Source: Thinopyrum elongatum
Taxonomy: Eukaryota; Streptophyta; Magnoliopsida; Poales; Poaceae
DNA length: 64,000 nucleotides
Assembly (NCBI GenBank): GCA_011799875.1
Contig: CM022299.1
Coordinates: 353,692,526-353,756,525 of the forward strand
Reading direction: 5' to 3'
Shown here: piece after piece, positions 11,210-22,723 of the stretch
Position numbering within the stretch: the stretch's first letter is position 1
How the letters are laid out: every line of letters begins with the position of its first letter
Position numbers and translations under genes: made by a program
The notes under the pieces: model-generated
The model's input: the letters and a program-made list of their open reading frames with translations, nothing else
Databases searched by the model: none
What the model was told of the DNA's origin: nothing

Positions 11210-11725
11210 CGGTGGGTGGTCAGATTGGTCGAATGTAATGGGAGTCTTTAACCATTTCAAATATGTCATCGCTGCCGGAGCAACCATGTTTACTTCTCTG
11301 TTGATGACTTTCAGTCGACTTTTGCTTTCAATGTCAGCAAAAATCACCAAAGTGGAATTGACGTTAGGAAAACCGTCATCATCTTCTTCCTTGTCCTCAT
11401 CCTTGTCAGACTCTTTTTCCTTCTCATTGGGTTGTTTCTCTTGGAACTGCTGGATTAGGAGCCGACATTGTCGAGTGGTATGTTTGGGATAAATCAGATT
11501 ACCCTCTTCATCCTTCTTGGTGTGAATGTGACATGGCAAATCCAACACATCATTCCCTGCTTGATCTTTCACCTTCTTGGGGATCCAGGGCCCTTTGGGC
11601 TTCCCCTTGAATTTTCCTTGAGTTACAACTACAGCTTCACCAGGACCTGCTGGCTCGGCTTTGCGTTTCTGCTTTCGACCTCCACCGGTGTCTTGGGCGA
11701 CTGGCTTGCCCTTTCCACTGCGGAG
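11114..11725 (-). pseudogene. gag C-terminal part of A
   Basis: The frame reads through an LPCHIH ... YPKHTTRQCRLL segment. This looks like the unusual Cys/His knuckle of Tat-type gag proteins. A Glu/Lys/Asp-rich stretch follows (near 11390-11440). Upstream it is separated from capsid by a TGA at 11726-11728 in the same phase, where Arg would be expected. Its frame ends in shadow sequence past about 11210 because of a frameshift into the protease. Confidence 0.75.
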
Positions 11726-13537
11726 TCAATCCTCTTCTTCACCATTAGCGTACCGAGTGGCTATTTCCATCATGCGGGTCAGAGACATATCTCCTGTCCG
11801 ACCGAATTTCAGGTTAAGCTCTCGATACCGAACGCCCTCCTTGAAGGCGCAAACTGCTTGGTGTTGGGATACATTTTCTACTGTGTGATGTAAAGTGGTC
11901 CATCTTTGGATGTAATCCCTCAGAGTTTCATTCGGCTTTTGTACACAATGTTGCAATTCTGTCAACCCTGCAGGTCGTTTGCATGTGCCCTCAAATGTCC
12001 TGACAAACACTCGAGCTAACTCTTCCCAGCTGAATATATTGCCTGGAGCCAACTGATTCAGCCATGCTCTGGCTGATCCTTCCAACATGAGAGGAAGATG
12101 TTTCATAGCTACCTCATCATTTCCACCACCGATCTGAACAGCCACCCGGTAATCTTCCAGCCAAGTGTCAGGCTTCGACTCACCGGTGAACTTACTAACC
12201 CCAGTCGCCAACCTAAAGTTGGAGGGGATCTCAGCAGCTCTGGTGGCTCTGCTAAAACACTCGGGGCCTAAAACATGTACTCTACTTCCACTCGGGCGAT
12301 CTCTGTCTTGCCCTTCTTTGTGTGCTCGGTTCCTGTCGACCAAACCTTGCACCAAAATTGACCTCACATCAAACCCTGGCTCTCTTGGGTCGACTGGCAC
12401 CCTCCGCTCTTCACTGTACGGGCGCCTGTCATCATAACGCTGGGGCACATATGATCCGCCTCTCAGAGGGGGAGTAGGCACTCGACGGTGGTCACCACGG
12501 CCGAGCCGATGATCGTACTGCTTGTGGTTCCGACCCAAGTACTGCTCTTGGCGATGCCCACGTCTCTCACACCGCGGAGGCGATCTTGGGCTGTGAGCCG
12601 TTTGGACTGTGTCGGCCACCACAGATCTGCTATGGATTCTGATACGTGACTGAGATACTGCAGTGTTTTGCTCTCCTGCTGCCCGGAGCAGAGCCCGGAT
12701 CTGCATCAAACCTCGTCCAGCCTTCGACTGGGATGGTTGGATGGACTCTGCTATACGAGCTGTGGCCATAAGATTCTGAATAGGAGTGTGGTATACCTGA
12801 GGTTGAGGCGGGAACAATTGCCGCCGTCGACTGGACTCAGGAATCTGCTGCCGAGCACGTTCATCGAGTGCATGCTGAAGGTTCTCCAGTCGAGTGCGTT
12901 CAGCCAAAGTGGCCAAGCGCGCTGCCTCCAAGGCCCGAGCCTCAGAGGTCTCTCCGACAATGGGCATGTGGAGTGCCTCCTCATTACGGCGGTGGAGTTC
13001 CTCCCTCCGCTGCGAAGAGAGGGTTTCGGGGTGATATTCCTCGTGAACATGCGACGGATCGCCACCGCCGTCGTCACCACCGTCGCGACGCTTGCCACGT
13101 GGGCCGCGCGGTGTGTCGACCATCAGGACCTCTACTGCAGGGTCGCTGCTGTCGCACTCGGACAGGGTCTCGACGGAGCCAGTCGACAGATCGAACAGGC
13201 CGTAGAGAGATTCATCGGGCTCGATTGCCGCGACTTGAGGGGTAGCCGACTGACGCGCCACCGCATGCTTCACCCACCGCTGAAGCCACGACCGACCGGA
13301 TCGCTTGCGACGGCGAATGGCGGGGAACGAAGTTACTGCGGGAGCCGACCGATACTGGGTCGACGGCTGCCGCAGAAGGACGCCGCGGACACACGCGCAA
13401 AAGTGCGTCGCCCCGCGGACGGGGAGTGTCTCGACGTCGAGGGGGGCTTCCTGGAGCCAGGCGGAGTTGTCGGCGATGAAGACGAGAGCGCCGAGACGGA
13501 TCTCGCGGTCCTCAGCCGAACCTCCACCAGAAATCAT
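11726..13537 (-). pseudogene. gag N-terminal and capsid region of A
   Basis: The open frame begins at 13570, but the ATG at 13537 (MISGGGSAEDREIRLG) is a likelier start because it follows the PBS leader. About 600 codons follow. The first 350 residues are Arg/Ser-rich and poorly ordered, with an Arg/Glu helical stretch (EARALEAARLATLAERTRLE). The retrotransposon capsid domain is near the C-terminus: FTGESKPDTWLEDY, MLEGSARAWLNQL, SWEELARVFVRTF and ETLRDYIQRW. The protein would form the particle shell. A TGA at the 3' end cuts it from its zinc-knuckle part. The 324-residue frame on the other strand here is only its shadow. Confidence 0.88.
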
Positions 13538-13593
13538 GATGATGGGAATCGGAAAAAATCGCAACCTCACCGGAAAGTCGATAAGACACCTGC

Positions 13594-13611
13594 CCCAAGG
13601 TGGGCGCCAAC
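13594..13611 (-). other. primer-binding site region of A
   Basis: The minus strand reads GTTGGCGCCCACCTTGGGG right next to the 5' LTR, and element I has almost the same sequence. The tRNA was not identified here. Confidence 0.7.
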
Positions 13612-14177
13612 TGTCGTGGTTCTAAGTCTGACAGTAGAATAGGGGGTAGGTATGAGGAGGCAAGATCCTAGCTACGGTGAGGTTGTGCACGCAAGGTTTA
13701 CGAGTTCAGGCCCTTCTCGGAGGAAGTAACAGCCCTACGTCTCAGTGCCCGGGGGCTCGGTCGATTGGATTATGCGTGAAGTTACAGGGGGTGCGAACCC
13801 TTGTGCCTGAGGAGGGGGGTGGCTTATATAGAGTTCGCCAGACCCCTCCAGCCCTCAGTTACACAGGATTTAAGGTACATAAAGATGGGACGTTACTGGT
13901 AACGCCAGCAATAAAGGCATATAAATGATCATTAAGACTCCGGAGTGAACGCCTGACTGTTGCCGTTCTGAGTGACTTTAGATCTTCTGTCTTCCGAGTG
14001 ATTTCTGATGTGGTCGAGTGAGTACACTCCGGTCGAATGGAATTGGGTTTTCTGAGTGGAATGCTTCTGGTCGAGTGAATGGTATTGTCCTTGAATATCC
14101 TTGACTTTAAGGTAATGTCCTTGGGAAGGGTGTCTAGGTCAGGCTTATTACCCTACCCCAGGTACTTGTCCTCGTCA
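13612..14177 (-). repeat. 5' LTR of element A
   Basis: 566 bp with TG/CA ends. It is followed by the TGTTG duplication and then by the continuation of the LTR of B. Confidence 0.95.
13823..13832 (-). promoter_or_regulatory. TATA box in the 5' LTR of A
   Basis: TCTATATAAG on the minus strand is correctly placed to start the genomic RNA of A toward gag. Confidence 0.65.
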
Positions 14178-14182
14178 TGTTG
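14178..14182. repeat. target-site duplication of element A, right copy (TGTTG)
   Basis: Exact repeat of 1415-1419. Confidence 0.95.
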
Positions 14183-15072
14183 CCCTGACTGTACACAGTC
14201 TCAAGGGCAAGGTTCCATAATCCAAGACAAGGCCAAGCAAGAGAGAATAGCTCTTTGAAAAATCAAAGGGCGGATCAAGAAGACCAAGACAAGCCTAGAC
14301 AGCAAGGTATCACCAAGGGAAAAAGCCTCCCTTGCCGAGCAGGTGAGCCTGGTCAGGTCGAGGCCAATCTAAGAGCAAGTCCCAAGACCTCCCCGGCAAG
14401 GGTTGCCAGGGCCCTGGCGGCCTGCTATCCTGCTAAGGCTCCATCGCTCCACCTCACAGTGATGCAAGTCGCTTATCGATGCGGTGTCGAGCCCTCAAGT
14501 GAATAAGTGGCAGTCATTCAGCATGTGGCAGCCATTCCTGAGGAAGATCACCCCTAAATGACACCCCGTCCATGGGCGTGTCACGCAGACAGGTGATAAG
14601 GTGGTTGAATGGCACGGCAAGGCTTGCCGGGCTGCATCCATGATGTGACACTAAGCGGTGCATTTAATGCACCTTGTCCTGTCTGCAGAGTTAGGTATGA
14701 TAGCACTGTGGCTACCTAATCACTGGATAATGACTGTTTTGCCACTGTGGTAACCCCTTTACCTATAAAAGGAGGGCCGAGGCAACCTTAGAGAGGATTC
14801 AGACCCTTGTACACTCATACGCGCGTAGCTGCTCTCCCCGAGGTGACCTTGTCGGGCTTGAGCACTGCGCGTCCGCCACGGTCTTCCACTCAATCCACCA
14901 AAGCAGGAGTAGGGTTTTACGCCTCGCGGCGACCCAAACCTGGGTAAAAACCACCCGCGTCACCATTGCCGTGCTGTTCTACGACCTCCGCTCTTTGTGC
15001 AACGTGCCCTTCCCCCTTGCCGAACCACAAAGGGGCTGATGGCCCCATAGGTGATCGTGTCGAACCACGACG
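14183..15072 (+). repeat. 5' LTR of element B, remaining 890 bp
   Basis: It aligns along its length with 23962-24850. The end next to the PBS reads CCACGACG where the other copy has CCACAGCA, so the canonical CA end is not kept here. Confidence 0.92.
14763..14772 (+). promoter_or_regulatory. TATA box in the 5' LTR of B
   Basis: CTATAAAAGG, conserved at 24541-24550 in the other LTR, points toward gag of B. Confidence 0.7.
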
Positions 15073-15074
15073 TC

Positions 15075-15090
15075 TTTGGCGCGCCAGGTA
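15075..15090 (+). other. primer-binding site region of B
   Basis: TTTGGCGCGCCAGGTA follows the 5' LTR, at the usual place for the tRNA primer. The tRNA was not identified. Confidence 0.7.
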
Positions 15091-15159
15091 GAGGGAAGCG
15101 CTTTTGCGAACCCGAGGACGAAAACAGCGCGTCGATCTTCATCACCATCTCCTTTGACG

Positions 15160-17250
15160 ATGGCGTCATCACCCATGGCGCCCAAGAAAAAGTCCGGTGC
15201 AGCAGCCCGTCCTTCCACCTCGAAGGCCCCCTCGCACATGGCCACCGATCCCATGGGGGCTGCGGTGGTGTCGGGGGACACGAATGCCGCAGGGGACGCG
15301 ACCAGCGCAGGCGGCGCCATCGTTGTTCCTCCCACAGCTGAGGTGGGAGTGGCAGGTGCCGGAGGAGAATGGTGTCAACAACATCCTAGCGGGCACGCTC
15401 CAGAAGATGCGGGAGGGGAGAACATCCAATTCCCGCCTCTCCACCTCACTAGAGAACACAGCCGCAGTGATGGCGCCTGCTCCGGTGCGAATCACAACCT
15501 CCTAGCTGCCCCAGCTATGGGTGCAGCTACGAGACGCACGCCTTCCCCAGGACAAGGCAATCAAGACGAAGCGCCGAACGGAGCCGTCAACCCCCAAGCG
15601 CGTCCTTCTCGTCGTCACGCCGCCCTTGCGACTGGCTCGCGACGACGAGAGCACGACGCCACCATGGCCGGTACCGTCAGGAGTCGGGCGACATCGCGAT
15701 CTGCGTCGTCTTCCATGCCAAGCACTGCTTTGGAGGCCATGGCTCGAGCCCAACTCCTATTGAGATTCCTGCCAGCTGCTGACCAAATGGATGAATGAAG
15801 AGCCACCATTCAGAGTTTGATTGGTTTCTCTGAGGCAGGGGGATCGCAACGGGTGGGCTCGCCACGGCATCCGTAGGCAGCGGCAACGGCCTGAGCCGCT
15901 GGCTGTACTGAAGGGGCCAACTTCACGGTGCAGTCCCCCCGTGACAGCCAGCGCAGGGGCTGCGGCCAGAGTCGCACAACCAGGAACACGACAAGGTGTC
16001 GATGGCTTCGTCTGATCCTCGAGCCCATCAAGATCAGCGGCAGGTCCTGGAGGACAGGCGGAGGTAAGACGCGCACGTCACCATAGAACGGCGCCGCGAA
16101 ACCCATCGGTAGTCCGACAGGCGCAATGGCCCCAATGTCGATGAGCCTGTGCCCGGTGGAGACGGATACCTACCCTTCGAGGTTGGGTGTCCTGCCTTCA
16201 CTCGTGAGCTGCGGCGAGTCTGTTGGCCATCTGCCCGTACGTTCAAGCCAGAGATACCAGAAAAATACGATGGAAGACTGAACCCGGCAGAGTTCTTGAG
16301 CATCTACACCATTGCTGTTCAAGCCGCCGGGGGAAGAGATGAAAAGATATTCGCCAACTACTTCCCTTTGGCGCTCAAGCCAAATGTGAGGTCGTGGCTG
16401 ATGCACTTGCCGGAGAACTCCATCTCGACTTGGGCTGATCTGTGCCACGAGTTTGTTGGTGCCTTCACGGGCGGCCATCAAGAACCAGGGCGGCCTAGCA
16501 ATTTGTAGCTCCTTCCACAAAAGGAATGGGAGAGTTTACGGAAGTACATGCAGAGGTTCAGCCGGGTGCACAGGAACATTCCAGATATCCACCCGGCAGC
16601 TGTGATTGCCGCATTCCAGTCCAACGTGCGCAACCGCAGGATACGTTCTAAAATGAACGTCCGGTTGCCCAAGACTGTGAACGAGCTTTACACCTTGGTG
16701 GATAAGTGTGCCCGTACGGAGGAGGGGAGGCGTCTCCCCGGAGAAGAGGATGGCGTCGACGTCGACTCAGAAGATGACGACAATGCTGCCAGCCAGAAGA
16801 AGAAGAACAAAAAACACAACAAGAAGCACAAGGATAAAGCAGTGCCAACTGTTGAAGGATCAAGCGCTCCTAGTTCCAGCAATAGGCCAAGACCGAGGCT
16901 CCTGGCAAGGAAGTTGCCGCGTGCACTGATTTCCGGGAAGCTGCGGCTGCCGAGAAGGCTGGGAAGGCAGATGGGCTGTACTGCAAGATCCATCGAACCA
17001 AGGGCCATGATGTCCAAGAGTGTCATCAAGTTGAGCAACTCGTCAAGAAGCAAAAAGCTGAGTACAAGAAGCATGACAAGGAGAGAGACCAAGATGGCAT
17101 TGGTGGGAAGGGCCAAGACGGCCAAGGAGGCCGCCCCGGCAAGGTTCCCCAACATCAAGAGAAACCTGCCAGAGGTCTTGAGAAGAAGGAATGTGGTGAC
17201 GAAAGTGGTGAGAGGGATGAAGAGGAAACCAGCAAGCAAGAGTTCTAGAA
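15160..17250 (+). pseudogene. gag of element B, frameshifted
   Basis: The likely start is the ATG at 15160 (MASSPMAPKKKSGAAARPS), downstream of the PBS. The first 200 codons are Ala/Ser/Arg-rich and change frame more than once. The capsid region is clear at 16200-16500: FKPEIPEKYDGRLNPAEFL, NYFPLALKP and SWLMHLPENSISTW. It stops at 16508. A second piece (16548-16800) has FSRVHRNIPDIHPAAVIAAF and an acidic stretch followed by a Lys-rich one. A Cys/His knuckle (YCKIHRTKGHDVQEC) lies in another frame near 16980. At least three frameshifts or stops make this a relic. The protein would have formed the particle shell. Confidence 0.8.
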
Positions 17251-18084
17251 AGCCACTGACGCCCTGTGCATTGACGGGGGTGCGTCCTTGCACTCCTCCC
17301 ACCGCCAGCTGAAACAATGGGCGCGTGAGGTCAATGCTGTGGAGCCAATGGCAGATTCGCGGACATCGCTCAAATGGTCTCGCACGCCCATCATCTTTGA
17401 CAAAGAGGATCGCCCTGACCGCACCACTGTGGTAGGGTGCTTACCGTTGTTGGTCTCACCAACAATTCGCAACCTCAAGGTCACAAAGATGTTGGTTAAC
17501 GGCGGGGCCGGGTTGAATCTGATTTCCCCCAAGGTGCTCAACAAGCTACAGATAATAGATGAAGAGCTCAAGGTTACAGGCACATTTCAAGGAATCAACC
17601 CCGGCAGGAGTCGTCCAAAGGGGAAGATCACGCTGCCGATGACAATTGGAGGAGAATTGAACTTCCGGACTGAGAAAATTGTGTTTGATGTGGTTGAGCT
17701 TCCGTTGCCGTACAATGGGATACTTGGACGACCTGCCCTGGCAAAGTTCATGGTGGCATCCCACTATGCCTACAATACCTTGAAGATGCCAGGACCAATG
17801 GGCGTTATTTCCATCCCATCAGATAAGAAGGACGCAATTACATGCGCGGACAAGATGTACTGGGATGCGGTCGCTGCCGAGGCCGCGGAGGCCGCAGTCC
17901 CCGCCAAGGAATACAAACAAGGAATACAAACAAGGGAGAAAAGCTAGCAAGGATGCCGACAAGGAATTCGGGAAGCGCGTTTCTCCGGAGTATGCTGCAC
18001 CCGTCGATGAATTGCCAGAGAGTTCTACTAGCAAGAGATCCAAGGTTGCTGCACCCGCTATGAAGAAGGTCCCGGCAGGGCTGG
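17251..18084 (+). pseudogene. protease region of B with a lost catalytic Asp
   Basis: The frame 17288-17947 has the retropepsin layout: MLVNGGAGLNLISPKVL, LPLPYNGILGRPALAKF and KMPGPMGVISI. The active-site triad position reads Asn-Gly-Gly (AAC) instead of Asp-Gly-Gly, which should abolish cleavage. A linker rich in Ala, Glu and Lys follows in a shifted frame (about 17920-18130) before reverse transcriptase. A CIDGGASLHSSHRQL segment lies upstream near 17268. Confidence 0.82.
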
Positions 18085-19395
18085 TTGGCGCTGATGGTAC
18101 ATTCACTATCAGCTCCACCCTTGATGACAAATAGGAAAGCGCGCTTTGTTGCCTTCCTGCGGGCGAATGTCGATGTGTTTGCTTGGCAGCCATCTGACAT
18201 CCCCGGTGTTCCCAGGGAGGTAATTGAGCACCACCTTGCTATCTGCCCTCATGCCCGGCCCGCCAAGCAGAAGGTCCGGAAGCAAGCCTTGGAGCAGCAG
18301 CAGTTCATTGCCGAGGAGATCAAGAAACTTGAGGCGGCTTGTTTGGTCAGAGGAGTATTGCACCTGCCATGGTTGGCAAATCTAGTGGTGGTGCGCAAGG
18401 CGAATGGGAAATGGAGGCTTTGCATAGATTTTACAGATCTGAATAAAGCATGCCCGAAGGACCCGTTCCCCTTGCCGTGCATCGACCAGATCGTGGACTC
18501 CACCTCCGGGTGTGACCTGCTTTCCTTCTTGGATGCCTACTCCGGGTACCACCAAATATTCATGTCCAAAGAATATGAAGAGAAGACAGCGTTCATAACC
18601 CCCTGTGGCACGTACTGCTTCGTACGGAAGCCCTTTAGATTAAAGAGCGCTGGAGCCACTTTTGCAAGAGCAGTACAAATTGGTTTTGAGTCCCAGCTGC
18701 ACAGGAATATTGAAGCTTACATGGATGACATAGTGGTCAAAACCAAGGACAAATCTACTCTCATTCAGGACTTGGAAGAGACCTTTGCAAATCTGCGCAA
18801 GATCAACTCGAAGCTGAACCCAGAGAAGTGTGTGTTTGGTGTTCCTTCTGGCAAGCTACTTGGCTTCTTCATGTCCCATTGGGGGATAGAGGCCAACCCC
18901 GACAAGATCAAGGCGGTCGAGCAGATTCAAGCACCCAAAACAGTTAAAGATGTGAGGCATCTGACTGGATGTGTTGCCGCGCTAAGCAGGTTCATTTCCA
19001 AGTCTACCGAGCACGCCTTGCTGTTCTTCAAAATCTTGAAGAAGGCAGGGCCCATGGAGTGGACCCCGGAGGTAGAAGCTGCGCTGCAAGATTTGAAGAC
19101 CTATCTTTCCTCTGTTACCACCTTAGTCGCTCCTAAACCAGAAGAACCGTTGCTGCTATACCTAGCAGCCACCAATCAAGTGGTTAGTGCGGCACTGGTG
19201 GCGCAGCGGGAGGTAGATGAGGGAGCAGCCGTGGCTACCGTCCTCTTCGGAGGGGAAAGTGAACTCGTTCCGGCAAGGTCAGATGCAGATCAGGACAAAG
19301 GGGAGCGAAGCGACGGAGACAATTCCAGGATCACGGCAAGGAAGAAGGTGGTGCAGCGGCCAGTGTACTTTTCAGCTCCCTACTACAGGGGCTAG
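18085..19395 (+). pseudogene. reverse transcriptase of B
   Basis: The 436-residue frame becomes homologous from about 18138 (FVAFLRANVDVFAWQPSDI). It has LCIDFTDLNKACPKD, FLDAYSGYHQI, TAFITPCGTYCF and the catalytic AYMDDIVVKTK. The usual FGL-K-AGATF reads FRLKSAGATF, a Gly-to-Arg change in a conserved loop. Thumb and connection continue as KLLGFFMSHWGI, TGCVAALSRFI and LLLYLAATNQVVSAAL. The frame ends at 19395 after an insertion-like Asp/Glu-rich stretch. The frame resumes, shifted, at about 19410. Confidence 0.88.
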
Positions 19396-20508
19396 GTCAA
19401 GGTACTCTGGCATGCAAAAGTTGAACTTTGGCGTCCTCATGGCCTCAAGGAAGCTGCGCCATTACTTCCAAGCCCACGAGATCACAGTTGTCACCCGCTT
19501 CCCCTTGCAACGCATACTGAGGAACCCTGACGCCACCGGCAGAATAGTGGAATGGGCTTTGGAGTTGTCAAGCTTTAGTTTGAAGTTTGAGAGCACATCA
19601 ACCATTCAGAGCAGAGCACTGGTAGTGTTTATTGCGGAGTGGACACCTACCCCAGATGAAGAGGCACTGGAAACGGTTATCCCCGGCAAGGAAGCACCCC
19701 AAGAATGGATCATGTACTTTGACGGTGCCTTCTCACTACAAGGTGCAGGAGCTGGCGTGCTCCTCGTCGCACCCACTGGAGAGCACCTCAAGTATGTGGT
19801 CCAGATGCATTTCCCCCGGGAAAAGGCAACCAAAAACACTGCAGAGTATGAAGGACTCCTTGTCGGGCTCAGAATTGCGACAGAGTTGGGGATTAAGAAG
19901 ATGATCATACGAGGAGACTCGCAGCTTGTGGTGAGGCAAGTGAAAAAGGATTATCAGAGTCCATTGATGGAGGCATACGTAGAGGAAGTGAGAAAGCTGG
20001 AGGAGCGCTTTGACGGATTGCAAATAGAGCACGTACCCCGTGCGCAAAACAGCATTGTTGATCATCTATCAAAGTGCGCTGCGCAAAAGCTTCCTGTGGA
20101 ACCAGGGACTTTTGTTCTCCACTTGACTCAGCCCTCTGTATCCCCAGCAACAATGGCCAGAAAGAGGAGGAAACTAGACTCCGGCAAGCCTCTCTCGGCA
20201 GAGCTTCCAGAAGCCCCCGGTAGAGAGGTTGGCGGGAACAACTCCACTTCGCTTGGCAAGCAGCGCCCTCCCGCCGAACTACCAATCCTCGTGGTTGAGG
20301 CGTGCGCTCCCACGAATGAGGAGGTGCCGCTGATCCTTGTTGTCGAGGCTCAGGCTCCAACTTGGGTGCGACACATAGTCCGTTACCTCCAAACAGGAGA
20401 ACTTCCCGAAGAGCAAGAAGAAGCTGAAAGAGTAGCCCGAAGGGCCAGTATGTATCAGTTCGTTGATGACGCACTATACAGAAGGAGGCCCAACGGTGTG
20501 AAATTGAA
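19396..20508 (+). pseudogene. RNase H and archaeal-type RNase H of B
   Basis: In the frame of 19217-20644, the end of the first RNase H is seen (GVLMASRKLRHYFQAHEI, TGRIVEWALELS). The second RNase H follows: MYFDGAFSLQGAGAGVLL, NTAEYEGLLVGLRIA and RGDSQLVVRQV, with the Asp, Glu and Asp positions retained. A linker rich in Pro and Glu follows. Then comes the start of the integrase N-terminus (YLQTGELPEEQEEAERVAR) before a frameshift near 20510. The second RNase H places B in the Tat lineage. Confidence 0.86.
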
Positions 20509-21584
20509 GTGCATTTGCCGGGAAAAGGGGAAGAGATACACGGAGGCATCTGTGGCTCGCATATTGGATCAAGGGCCTTGGTTGGAAAAGCTTTCCGGCA
20601 AGGTTTCTACTGGCCCACGACCCTCCAAGATGCAATCGAGCTAGTCACCAGATGTGAAGCCTGCCAGTTCCACTCCAAGAATATCCATCAACCTGCTCAA
20701 GCTCTCCAGACGATCCCTTTGTCATGGCCTTTTCAGTCTGGGGGCTCGACATCTTGGGCCCCTTCCCCCATGCTACCGGGGGCTTTGATTTCTTGTACGT
20801 CGCCATCGACAAGTTCACAAAGTGGCCAGAGGTGGAGCCTGTGAGGAAGGTGACCGCACAGTCAGCTATCAAGTTTCTGAAAGGACTGGTTTGCTGCTTC
20901 GGAGTACCCGCCAGGGTCATCACTGACAACGACACCCAGTTCACTAGCCGCGCCTTCATGCAATACATTCAAGCCCTTGGAAGCAAGGTTTCATTTGCCT
21001 CTGTTGCTCATCCCAGAAGCAATGGACAAGCTGAGAGGGCGAACGCTGAAGTGCTGCGAGGACTCAAGACAAGAACATTTGATAGGCTGCAAAAATGCAG
21101 TAGGCGCTGGATTGATGAGCTGCCGGTGGTTCTTTGGTCCCTCCGTACGACACTAAATCGAGCTACCGGCCAGACTCCCTTCTCCCTAGTCTATGGGGCA
21201 AAAGCAGTGATCCCCACGGAACTCATATACGGGTCACCTCGAGTACCTGCCTACGATGAAGTAGAGCAAGAGCAACACTGGCATGACGATGCCGTGCTCC
21301 TCGAGGAGAACTGTCTCTAGGCTGTTACGTGTGCTGCACGCTATCAGCAAGCCCTGCGCCGCTATCACAGCTGCAGGGTTCATCCCCGGAGCCTTGAGGA
21401 AGGTGACCTTGTCCTTAGGCGTGTTCAGTCCGCCAAGGGTACAAACAAGTTGACACCAAAGTGGGAAGGCCCTTACCAGGTGGTACGAGTCACCAAACCG
21501 AGCACAGTCCGTCTGGAGACCGGAGATGGCATTCAATTGCAAAACTCATGGAATATTGAGCATCTCCGTAAGTTCTACCCGTAA
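20509..21584 (+). pseudogene. integrase of element B
   Basis: The zinc-binding part is in one frame (GGICGSHIGSRALV, FYWPTTLQDAIEL and CEACQFH). The core is in another frame from 20724: VWGLDILGPF, VITDNDTQFTS and HPRSNGQAERANAEVL supply the DDE residues. The C-terminus has an in-frame TAG at 21318-21320, then GDLVLRRVQ and KLTPKWEGPYQV, and ends at 21584. Two frame changes and one stop disable it. Confidence 0.86.
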
Positions 21585-22723
21585 GGCACGGCTGTTGGGC
21601 CCTGCCCGACAGCCACCCTTTTGTACAAGCTTTGCCGATGCTGCATGTAACCCTTTGTACAAAGCCAGGCACAGACCCTGAGTAGCAGATAAATAAATGA
21701 AGCGTTGGGGGCCCCAAAAACTTGCATGCATGCATAGCATAACATAAGCATGGCATGATCATGTAGATAAGAGCATATGCAGCATTGTTTTCCTCTGCGT
21801 TTAACCGTTGGGCTCTTGCCACGGACTCGGTCCCAATGAGAAGAAACGAAGACAAGCCTACATATCGGTCCCCAACAAGCCAAACAGATAAGTTCCTTCT
21901 TGTCCATAAATGTTCTGTAAGATGAAAACTTGTGCATATGAAAACCTTGTCGCCTTCGAAGCATAGGTGCTCCCATCCTTTATCCCAAACGTTGCTTCGG
22001 TCAAGGTGGTTGTAGTGGCCTTTGACGAAGGAGGTTTGACAAGGGGCTGGTCCCTTTCCATAGTTTTGAGCCCGGCAGGCTAAGCCCCGCGGCAACAAAC
22101 GGAAGGAACCGGCAGGATAGTTTGCCGGAGATAACTTGTTTACTTAAATGTATAGAGGCATCTCACCTCTGCATGGACATAATACACGCACAATTATCCG
22201 GCAAAGCTTGTCTTTTTCATTAATATGCGAATAAGCAAGTACATATCTTACAAAACACAAACATAGATAAAGAAGATTGCATATTTGAGGCTAAAGTTTG
22301 GCAAATGCCTACATGTCTTAGACTGAAAAAGATAAGTACCCCATAATCCCTTTCTTGTCCCTCTCCTCCTAGGAACTACCGCAGGAGGCGAAGAGGGCAA
22401 AAGAAGTGCCTGGGAAGAAGCCCAGCCTGACCTCATTAGAACCCGCGAGATGGAGTCTGACAAGATCGAGAGGGCACGGGCGAAGGTGATGGATGGGGGG
22501 AGCGACTAGGCGACACCCTGATCACCACCACCAGGGCCAGCAGGACGCGGTAGGGCGAACGAAGCCGACGCCACAAGGAAGCCTGCTGGGGTCCAGCTGG
22601 AAGACTGCTGGAGGAGGCAAGGGTGCCACCCGCACCCAACACCCCGGCAAATAGCCTTGTCGAGGAAGAGATGCAGGTGCAGATGGCGGTGCCACCGGCT
22701 GACGGTGACGGTGCGGCTGGTGT
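21585..22723. other. non-coding stretch between pol and the antisense gene of B
   Basis: Both genes of B converge on this 1.1 kb stretch. I see no believable frame, no tandem array like the one in A, and no LTR edge. Short open frames here lack homology that I can recognise. Confidence 0.6.

Larger units (their letters stand above)
1420..14177 (-). mobile_element. element A: Tat-type Ty3/gypsy retrotransposon with antisense accessory gene
   Basis: A is 12.76 kb with LTRs of 565 and 566 bp, TG/CA ends and a TGTTG duplication. It is in minus orientation: the PBS adjoins the right LTR and the polypurine tract adjoins the left LTR. Minus-strand order from the right is gag, protease, reverse transcriptase, RNase H, archaeal-type RNase H plus integrase. 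A multi-exon plus-strand gene (2523-6333) fills the space between integrase and 3' LTR. By eye the LTRs differ by about 14 substitutions and one indel, near 2.5%, or about 1 million years at the usual grass rate of 1.3e-8 per site per year. Confidence 0.95.

Noticed and set aside
12668..13642. 324-residue open frame on the plus strand
   Set aside because: It is the shadow of the minus-strand gag gene of A; composition mirrors the Arg/Ser-rich gag, and there is no domain.
16688..17317. 209-residue minus-strand frame rich in Leu and Ser
   Set aside because: Shadow of the Lys/Glu-rich gag of B. The apparent signal-peptide-like Leu runs come from reading CTT/CTG opposite AAG/CAG.
19905..20549. 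214-residue minus-strand frame
   Set aside because: It lies opposite the archaeal-type RNase H of B; codon choice and domains support the plus strand.
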